Made by a program: the position numbers and the translations under genes. From Roseateles_B sp041913905 (GTDB lineage Bacteria; Pseudomonadota; Gammaproteobacteria; Burkholderiales; Burkholderiaceae_C), in assembly GCA_041913905.1 (NCBI GenBank), contig JAYSEK010000001.1:62001-126000 (forward strand): 64,000 nucleotides of DNA, given 5' to 3'. The notes below the pieces were generated by a model. That model worked only from the letters and a program-made list of their open reading frames with translations. It was not told where the DNA came from and ran no database searches. Positions 32,383-38,981 of this stretch are shown here, in pieces (the stretch's first letter is position 1; each line of letters begins with the position of its first letter).

Positions 32383-33424
32383 ATGCGCCACTACCTCCAG
32401 TTCAAGGACTTCCGCGCCGAAGAGTACGCCCACCTGTTCGAGCGCGCCTCCATCATCAAGCGCCGCTTCAAGAACTACGAGAAATACCAGCCGCTGCAGG
32501 ACCGCACGCTGGCGATGATCTTCGAGAAGGCCAGCACCCGCACGCGGGTGAGCTTCGAGGCCGGCATGTACCAGATGGGCGGATCGGTGGTGCACCTGAC
32601 CACCGGCGACAGCCAGCTGGGCCGTGCCGAGCCCGTCGAGGACAGCGCCCGCGTCATCAGCCGTATGGTCGACCTCGTGATGATCCGCACCTTCGAGCAG
32701 AGCAAGATCGAGCGCTTTGCGGCGCACTCGCGGGTGCCGGTCATCAACGGTCTGACCAACGAGTTCCATCCCTGCCAGATCGTCGCGGACCTCTTCACCT
32801 TCCTCGAAGCGCGGGGCATGGACCGCCGCGGCGGCATCGACATGGACTGCCTCAAGGGCCGCGTCGTGGCCTGGGTGGGTGATGGCAACAACATGGCCAA
32901 CACCTGGCTGCAGGCCGCGGAAATCCTGGGCTTCACCGTGCATGTGAGCACGCCCAGCGGCTATGAGATCGACCCCAAGGTGGCCGGCGTCAGCAAGCCG
33001 GACTGCTACAAGGTCTTTGCCGATCCCATGGAAGCCTGCCGCGGGGCCGACCTGGTCACCACCGACGTCTGGACCAGCATGGGCTACGAGGCCGAGAACG
33101 ACGCCCGCCGTACCGCCTTTGCCGACTGGTGCGTGGACGCCGAGATGATGGCCGTGGCCAAGCCCGACGCCCTCTTCATGCACTGCCTGCCGGCGCATCG
33201 AGGCGAGGAGGTCACGGCCGAGGTGATCGACGGGCCCCAGTCCGTGGTCTGGGACGAAGCGGAAAACAGAATGCACGTGCAAAAGGCACTCATGGAGTAC
33301 CTTTTGCTNNNNNNNNNNNNNNNNNNNNNNNNNNNNNNNNNNNNNNNNNNNNNNNNNNNNNNNNNNNNNNNNNNNNNNNNNNNNNNNNNNNNNNNNNNNN
33401 NNNNNNNNCGGGCGGATCGGCTGA
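32383..33424 (+). CDS. argF: ornithine carbamoyltransferase, 3' end interrupted by assembly gap
   Basis: Converts ornithine and carbamoyl phosphate to citrulline. The carbamoyl-phosphate motif EKASTRTRVSFEAG is near residue 50, FHPCQIVADL near 130 and the ornithine-site HCLPAHRGEEV near 270. The start MRHYLQFKDF (ATG 32383) fits the family; an ATG at 32362 that overlaps the argD stop is an alternative. The readable sequence runs to 33308 and then meets 100 N. If the gap holds whole repeat units or nothing, the protein ends MEYLLLGRIG at TGA 33422-33424, a normal length and tail. The 37 bases before the gap recur at 33525-33561, part of a 153-bp tandem repeat. Confidence 0.93.
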
Positions 33425-33616
33425 AGGCCGGGACGCGCACCCGCCAGGGTGCATTCTGTTGGGGCTTGGCTCACTTTGCGCAGCAAAGTGAAGCGCCGTC
33501 AGGCGCGGCCAAGACCAAAACGCCTGCACGTGCAAAAGGCACTCATGGAGTACCTTTTGCTCGGGCGGATCGGCTGAAGGCCGGGACGCGCACCCGCCAG
33601 GGTGCATTCTGTTGGG
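33272..33616 (+). repeat. 153-bp tandem repeat containing the argF 3' end
   Basis: The sequence TGCACGTGCAAAAGGCACTC onward (33272-33308) recurs at 33525-33561, and the post-gap sequence from 33409 recurs at 33562 up to 33616. With the N run removed the period is exactly 153 bases. Each unit carries the last codons and stop of argF, a hairpin GCACCC-gcca-GGGTGC followed by ATTCTGTT (terminator-like, 33437-33460), a CACTTTGC/GCAAAGTG hairpin (33472-33490) and a GCGCC/GGCGC hairpin (33493-33506). The second copy is truncated. Confidence 0.9.
33309..33408. other. assembly gap of 100 N
   Basis: Exactly 100 unknown bases, the usual placeholder length, placed inside a perfect tandem repeat. The true content is probably a whole number of 153-bp units that short reads could not resolve. 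Confidence 0.98.
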
Positions 33617-33680
33617 CACTGCAGGCGAATCGGGGCAAATGCATCAGCATGCCGTCAGAGTCCCCGGCGACACTAGCGGC

Positions 33681-34436
33681 ATGAAGCTCGCCCTCATTTC
33701 CGACCTGCACGCCAACCGCGAAGCCTTCAGCGCCGTGCTTGACCATGCCCGTGCCCAGGGCGCCGGCGCGTTCGCGCTGCTGGGCGACCTGGTCGGCTAT
33801 GGCGGCGACCCGGCCTGGGTGGTCGACCAGGCCCGGGAACTGGTCAAGCACGGCGCGCTGGCGGTGATGGGCAACCACGACAGCGCCATCGTCGCCGGCC
33901 CCCTGCCCACCATGCGTGACGATGCCCGCGAGGCCATCCTCTGGACCCGCGCCCAGCTGGATGCCAGCCAGCTGGACTTCCTGGGCAGCCTGCCCCTGCA
34001 TTGCGAGCGCAAGGACTGCCTGTTCGTGCACGCCAACGCCTTCGATCCGGCGGGTTTCGAGTACGTCCAGGGGCGCCTGGAGGCCATGCGCAGCCTGCAC
34101 GCCACGCATTGCCGCTACACCTTCTGCGGCCATATGCACGAGCCCAAGCTCTACCACCTCTCCAGCACCGGCAAGGCTGGCGAGTTCGTGCCCTCGCCCG
34201 GCGTGGAGATCCCGCTGCTGCCCAATCGCCAGTGGCTGGTGATTCCCGGCTCCTGCGGCCAGCCTCGCGACGGCAATCCGGCGGCCTGCTACGCGCTCTT
34301 TGACATGGACACAGGGCTGCTGAGCTTCCAGCGCGTACCCTATGACGTGGACGCCGCCGTCGCGCGCGTCCGTCATTCCGGTCTCAGCAAGCCGGTTGCC
34401 GAACGACTCGCGCAGCGCCTGCTGAAGGGAGAATGA
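33681..34436 (+). CDS. metallophosphoesterase (YfcE/calcineurin-like)
   Basis: A 251-residue binuclear-metal phosphoesterase. All five motifs are visible: ISDLHANREA, LGDLVGYGGDP, MGNHDSAI, a VHANAF block and CGHMHEPKLY. The close match to phosphodiesterase and PPP-like phosphatases leaves the substrate open (a phosphoprotein, cyclic nucleotide or dinucleotide). ATG 33681 has no clear ribosome-binding site. It ends 28 bases before a protein kinase gene, so a kinase/phosphatase pair is possible. Confidence 0.88.
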   Translation: MKLALISDLHANREAFSAVLDHARAQGAGAFALLGDLVGYGGDPAWVVDQARELVKHGALAVMGNHDSAIVAGPLPTMRDDAREAILWTRAQLDASQLDFLGSLPLHCERKDCLFVHANAFDPAGFEYVQGRLEAMRSLHATHCRYTFCGHMHEPKLYHLSSTGKAGEFVPSPGVEIPLLPNRQWLVIPGSCGQPRDGNPAACYALFDMDTGLLSFQRVPYDVDAAVARVRHSGLSKPVAERLAQRLLKGE

Positions 34437-34464
34437 GCACCGCCACCAGCCCAGGGACCCCGCC

Positions 34465-36012
34465 ATGCGCGTGACCGCCGCCCGCCAAGACAGCCCGAAC
34501 GCCAAGGCCGACACCGCCCTGCCCGCCCCCATCCTGGGCCCGCTGGAGCCGGGCATGGTGCTGGACGGATTCCGCCTCGAGGAACGGCTGCACCAGGGCG
34601 GCATGGCCAATCTGTGGCGCGTCACCCGCATCGACCCCGTCCCGGGCGAGGACTTCCCGCTGCTGATGAAGGTGCCGCGCATCAAGGGTGGCGAGGATCC
34701 CGCCACCATCGTGGGATTCGAAGTCGAGCAGATGCTGATGCCGGCGCTCAAGGGCCCGCATGTGCCGCGCTATGTGGCCCGCGGCGACTGGACCCGCCAG
34801 GCCTATATCGTGATGGAGCACATCCAGGGTCAGTCCTTGCGCCCGCGGCTGGACGAGGCGCCCCTGCCGCTGGACGAAGTGGTGGAGATCGGCAGCCGCG
34901 TCGCCACCGCCCTGCAGGATCTGCATCGCCAGCATGTGGTCCACCTGGACATCAAGCCCAGCAACATCATGTTCCGCCCGGACGGCAGCGCGGTGCTGAT
35001 CGACTTCGGCCTCTCGCGCCACGACCACCTCCCTGACCTGCTGGAAGAAGAGTTCAGCCTGCCCATGGGCACCGGGCCGTACATGTCGCCCGAGCAGGTG
35101 CAGTTCGTGCGCAACGACCCGCGCAGCGACCTGTTCGCCCTGGGCGTGATGCTCTACCACCTGGCCACCGGCGAGCGCCCCTTCGGCCAGCCCTCCTCGG
35201 TGCGGGGACTGCGCCGGCGGCTTTATGTCGAGCCGGTCCCGCCGCGTGCCATCAACCCGGACCTCCCGCCCTGGATGCAGGAGGTGATCCTGCGCTGCCT
35301 GGAGGTCAAGGCCGAGCGCCGCTACCAGAGCGCCGCCCAGCTGGCCCTGGACCTGCAGCGCCCCGAAGGCATCACCCTCACCCGCCGTGCCGAGCGCATG
35401 AGCAAGAGCGGTGCCCTCAAGGAGCTCAAGCGCTGGTTCTTCGCCCTGGGTTCGGAGCCCACGCTGCAGCCCAGCGTGGGCGAACAGGTGGCGCGCAGCC
35501 CCATCATCATGGCCGCCGTCGACATCGAGCACGCGACCCCCGGCCTGCTGGAGCAGTTGCGCGAGACCGTGCGCCGCATCGTGCAGACCGAGCCCGGCGC
35601 CCGCCTGGCCTGCGTCAGCGTGATGCGCACCGCGCGGATCGGCATGGACGTGCTGACCGACAAGGACGGCAAGAGCGTGCACGTCAAACAGCTGGTAGCG
35701 CTGAAGCATTGGGCCCGCCCCATCAGCCGCGCGCTCAGCCTGGAAGACGGGCGCCTGACCTTCCATGTGCTGGAAGCGCCTGACCCGGCCGCCGCCATCA
35801 TCGACTTCGCGGCCCGCAACGGCGTGGACCACATCGTGATGGGTGCGCGCGGCAACTCGGCGCTGCGTCGCTACCTGGGCAGCGTATCGGCCCAGGTCGT
35901 CGCAGAGTCCGACTGCAGCGTCACCGTGGTCCGCGAGCTGGCCGCCGGCCACAAGGCCGCCGCCGCGCAGTCGGGCCTGACCGCCCCTGCCGTGGAGCAG
36001 CCGGAAGGCTGA
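34465..36012 (+). CDS. serine/threonine protein kinase fused to a universal stress protein domain
   Basis: A 515-residue soluble protein. The kinase half (about 33-300) has the glycine loop HQGGMANL 43-50, Lys69 in LLMKVPR, the catalytic HLDIKPSNIMF with Asp162 (so a non-RD type, Leu in place of Arg), DFG at 180-182 and SPEQ at 208-211. A basic linker leads to a UspA domain (about 345-490) that keeps the ATP-binding G-x2-G-x9-G-S pattern in GARGNSALRRYLGSVS. No transmembrane segment or PASTA domain is present. AGGGA precedes the ATG. The preceding metallophosphoesterase and the following YkgJ gene are on the same strand at short distance. The fusion suggests that nucleotide or stress sensing controls the kinase (inference). 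Confidence 0.9.
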   Translation: MRVTAARQDSPNAKADTALPAPILGPLEPGMVLDGFRLEERLHQGGMANLWRVTRIDPVPGEDFPLLMKVPRIKGGEDPATIVGFEVEQMLMPALKGPHVPRYVARGDWTRQAYIVMEHIQGQSLRPRLDEAPLPLDEVVEIGSRVATALQDLHRQHVVHLDIKPSNIMFRPDGSAVLIDFGLSRHDHLPDLLEEEFSLPMGTGPYMSPEQVQFVRNDPRSDLFALGVMLYHLATGERPFGQPSSVRGLRRRLYVEPVPPRAINPDLPPWMQEVILRCLEVKAERRYQSAAQLALDLQRPEGITLTRRAERMSKSGALKELKRWFFALGSEPTLQPSVGEQVARSPIIMAAVDIEHATPGLLEQLRETVRRIVQTEPGARLACVSVMRTARIGMDVLTDKDGKSVHVKQLVALKHWARPISRALSLEDGRLTFHVLEAPDPAAAIIDFAARNGVDHIVMGARGNSALRRYLGSVSAQVVAESDCSVTVVRELAAGHKAAAAQSGLTAPAVEQPEG

Positions 36013-36044
36013 CGCCCGTGGGAGCGCCCCTACACTGGCGCCCT

Positions 36045-36392
36045 ATGAGCACCGACAACCCCTGCCTGCACTGCGGCGCCTGCTGCGCCAGCTTCCGTGT
36101 CGACTTTGCCCGTGAGGAGCTGCAAAGCGAAGGCGGCAGCGTGCCCGACGGCCTGTGCGCGGAGCTCACCGGCAGCCTGTGCCGCATGCGGGGCACCGAC
36201 CATGCGCAGCCGCGATGCGCCGCCCTGGTGGGCCAGGTCGGGGTGCGCGCCAGCTGCGGCATCTACGAATGGCGCCCCTCGCCCTGCCGGGAATTCGGCC
36301 TGCGCGCGCCACTGGGGCTGGGCGACGAGGCTTGCACCCGCGCGCGTCAGCGGCACGGACTCCCGGCCCTGCAGGCCCTGAGCGCGCAATGA
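36045..36392 (+). CDS. YkgJ-family Cys-cluster protein
   Basis: A 115-residue protein with eight or more cysteines. The CLHCGACCASFRVDF start (C-x2-C-x2-C-C) and later CRMRG, CAAL, SCGIYEWRPSPCREF blocks match the zinc- or iron-binding CxxCxxCC family (YkgJ). The role is unknown. It begins 32 bases after the kinase stop. Confidence 0.85.
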   Translation: MSTDNPCLHCGACCASFRVDFAREELQSEGGSVPDGLCAELTGSLCRMRGTDHAQPRCAALVGQVGVRASCGIYEWRPSPCREFGLRAPLGLGDEACTRARQRHGLPALQALSAQ

Positions 36393-36421
36393 CGCAGCGA
36401 CTGCAATTGCCTGTGACGCGC

Positions 36422-37636
36422 TCAGTCCGCCTTCTGGGCTGACTGCAGCAGGGCGCGCTTCTTGGCCAGCAGCTGCTGGCGCTGCTGCTCGTTGTCGCTG
36501 GCCTGCAGCCCCTGCCGCAGTGCGGCGATCGCCTCGTCGTCGCGCCCGAGGCGCATGTAGCTCGCGGCGATGTACTGCTGCAGCCGCGGATCCAGGCCCG
36601 TGCGTTCACGCTGCCGCTGGAACAGCGCCAGCGCCTTGCTTGCATCGCCAGCCGCCAATGCCAGCCGCCCCTGGTCGAAGTCGGCGAAGGGCGGGTTGGG
36701 TTGCAGTTCACGCAGGCGACCGCGCCACACGCTGGCCTCCGGGCTGCCCGTCTCGTCCAGGACCGCAATCAGGTTGCCCATGGCCGCGACGCTGTCGGGC
36801 GCCAAGACAAGGCTGAGTCGGAGCGCGGCCTCGGCCTTGGCCGGCTGGTTGCGGCTGGACAGCACGACGGCCAGCGTGTTGTAGGACTCCGGCAGCGTAG
36901 GGTCGGCGAGCAAGGCCTGCTTGGCCAGGTGATAGGCTTGGTCATATTGCGCAACGTCCAGAGCCTCGGAAGCCAGGTTGTTGAGGTACATCGCAATCAC
37001 CGCGGACTCGTCCAGCTCGCGCAAGGCCTGCCGGTTCTTGAACTCGATCGGCACGAAGTCGACGGTCAGGCCCTGGCTGAAGGGCGAACCGCGCAGGAAG
37101 CCGTCCACGGCGTTCTGGGCCAGCGTCACATTGACGTGCCGGATCTGGAAGCTCAGCCGATCTCCCCGGCTCCAGGCTTCGGGGGTGCGAACCAGTTGGT
37201 AGTGCACCCGGATGCCCAGGCGCTTCGCAAACGCGGCCGTCATCAAGGCCAGCGACAGACAGTTGCCCTTGCGCGCCTCGAATGCCTCGGCCGCATTGCG
37301 CGTGTAGTCGGAGCTGTACTCGACGCCAATGCGCCCACGCTCGTACAGGACAGAGTACAAGGCCTCCGGCCCGCCGACGCGCGCCGCCATGGGCTCCAGT
37401 GTCCGACGGACCAGATCCTCCATGGCCGGCGAAAGCGCAAGCGCCTCCCTGGCCTTGCGCGCAGCGAGCTCGGACTCAGCGAAGGCGTCGTCAGCCAGCA
37501 CCGAGGGCAGCTTCCTGAGCAGTTGCTCGCGCCCCAGCTCTTCGCTGCCCCCCGCCTGCGGCGTAGCACAGGCCGCCAGCGCTGCAAGCACCAGGACACC
37601 GATCAGGCGGCAGACGAATTGATTGGCGGCATGCAT
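36422..37636 (-). CDS. lipoprotein with transglutaminase-like core and TPR repeats (copy A)
   Basis: A 404-residue exported lipoprotein. The lipobox LAAC (Cys23) ends a signal sequence that starts at ATG 37634-37636. A transglutaminase-like core follows: ARKGNCLSLALMTAAFAKRLGI with the Cys near 125 and a later RHVNVTL with a possible catalytic His. The C-terminal half has about four TPR units (ESYNTLAVVLSSRNQPAKAEAAL). It is homologous to the gene just upstream (37665-38858), so the pair arose by duplication. Similar Cys-protease-like/TPR lipoproteins have no assigned role; cell-envelope protein processing is a guess. Confidence 0.75.
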   Translation of the reverse strand: MHAANQFVCRLIGVLVLAALAACATPQAGGSEELGREQLLRKLPSVLADDAFAESELAARKAREALALSPAMEDLVRRTLEPMAARVGGPEALYSVLYERGRIGVEYSSDYTRNAAEAFEARKGNCLSLALMTAAFAKRLGIRVHYQLVRTPEAWSRGDRLSFQIRHVNVTLAQNAVDGFLRGSPFSQGLTVDFVPIEFKNRQALRELDESAVIAMYLNNLASEALDVAQYDQAYHLAKQALLADPTLPESYNTLAVVLSSRNQPAKAEAALRLSLVLAPDSVAAMGNLIAVLDETGSPEASVWRGRLRELQPNPPFADFDQGRLALAAGDASKALALFQRQRERTGLDPRLQQYIAASYMRLGRDDEAIAALRQGLQASDNEQQRQQLLAKKRALLQSAQKAD

Positions 37637-37664
37637 GATCCATCCCCGACAGAGCAAGGCCCTG

Positions 37665-38858
37665 TCACTGTCGTAGTGCCGGACGCTTGTCCAGCAGCTT
37701 GTTGAGCTTGGCTTCGTAGATGCGCTGCTGCCCCAGCGTCGGGCTGGTCTGCGCCGCCAGTGCCAGGTGTTGCGCAGCCCGGTCCTGCTGCCCTAGCGCC
37801 AGCTTGGCCAAGGCTGCCCAAAAGTGCAGCTCGTGATTGTTGCCGGACCGGGCCAGCTCCTTGGCAAACAGCGCATCGGCGGCGCGATAGTCCCGCCGCT
37901 TCATGGCCTCCACCCCTTCATCGAGGTGCTTGAAGGGGGCCACGGGCTGGATGGCGGCCAGACGGGTCTCGTAGCGTGCCATCTCCAGCGGGCGCCCGGT
38001 TTCCCGCAGCAGCACCACCATATTGGCCAGTGCGACGTCGTTGTCAGGCTCGCGGGCCAGCACTTGCTCCAGCACCCGCTCGGCAAGCTCCGGACGGCCA
38101 TGGCGCCGATACAGCACCGCCAGCGTGTTGAAGCCTCCGCTGAATCGGGGCTCGGTCATCACGGCAGCGCGTGCCCACCAATAGGCACCGCGGACATCGT
38201 CCATGGCCAGCTGTTCCGCCGCCCGGTTGTTGTAGAACATGGCAGCGATGGTGCTCTCGCTGATCTCCACGGCGCGGGACAGGTGCCCGGCAACCTCGGG
38301 CTGGAAGTCCACGATGGTGGGAGTCTCCGATCCGGTGCCGAGGCCGCGCTCCTGCAGACGCGTGCCCAGTCCGAGGTTCACGTGCCCGGCCTGGAAGATG
38401 AGGTTGGCGTCACGGGTCCATTGCGGTTCGCCCAGCACCGAACGGAAATACACCGGCAGACGCAGCTCGCGTGCAAACGCCGCCGTCATCAGCACCAGGG
38501 ACAGGCAGTTGCCCTTTCCCTCGGCAAAGGTCTCAGCCGCCGTACGCGTCTTCTCGGCGTCGTACTGCAGTTGCAGTTTTCCATCCCGGTAAAGCGCCTG
38601 CAGCAAGCCCTCCTTGCCGCCCAGGAGCCGGACCTTGGGCTGGATGGATTGCTCGACGAAATGCCGCATGGCCGGCGTGAGCTCCAGCAGGTCCTGGGTC
38701 GCCGGCAGCTGAGGCGCCGGCGCAAAGGCCTCATCCATCAGTACCGGTGCAGCCGGCGGCGCCAAGGGTGCCGTCGCACAGGCCTGCAGCAGGCTCACGA
38801 GCAGAGCCAGACCAGCAAGACGCCAGCAGGCAAGTGGTCGAGGCTGAATCATGATCAC
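37665..38858 (-). CDS. lipoprotein with transglutaminase-like core and TPR repeats (copy B)
   Basis: A 397-residue paralogue of the downstream gene. Signal sequence with lipobox LQAC (Cys27), then the shared blocks MRHFVEQSIQPKVRLLGG, AEGKGNCLSLVLMTAAFARE and AGHVNLGLG, and TPR-like repeats (GGFNTLAVLYRRHGRPELAE). The start may be either Met in MIMIQPR. The two genes are 28 bases apart on one strand and likely co-transcribed. The Cys and His positions are kept in both copies, which argues for retained activity. Confidence 0.75.
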   Translation of the reverse strand: MIMIQPRPLACWRLAGLALLVSLLQACATAPLAPPAAPVLMDEAFAPAPQLPATQDLLELTPAMRHFVEQSIQPKVRLLGGKEGLLQALYRDGKLQLQYDAEKTRTAAETFAEGKGNCLSLVLMTAAFARELRLPVYFRSVLGEPQWTRDANLIFQAGHVNLGLGTRLQERGLGTGSETPTIVDFQPEVAGHLSRAVEISESTIAAMFYNNRAAEQLAMDDVRGAYWWARAAVMTEPRFSGGFNTLAVLYRRHGRPELAERVLEQVLAREPDNDVALANMVVLLRETGRPLEMARYETRLAAIQPVAPFKHLDEGVEAMKRRDYRAADALFAKELARSGNNHELHFWAALAKLALGQQDRAAQHLALAAQTSPTLGQQRIYEAKLNKLLDKRPALRQ

Positions 38859-38981
38859 GAACTCGGGAATCCGGGGGACTTGAGTTCATGATGCGCGCCG
38901 CTTGCAGCCCTTGCAAGCCATGCCGTAACTCACATCGGGACTGTGCCAATGGCGGATGTGCAAACTTGGCGCTTATCGAGC

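Noticed and set aside
31384..33486. Long minus-strand frame through argD, argF and the N run
   Set aside because: It exists only because N bases do not stop translation, and it is antisense to argD and argF.
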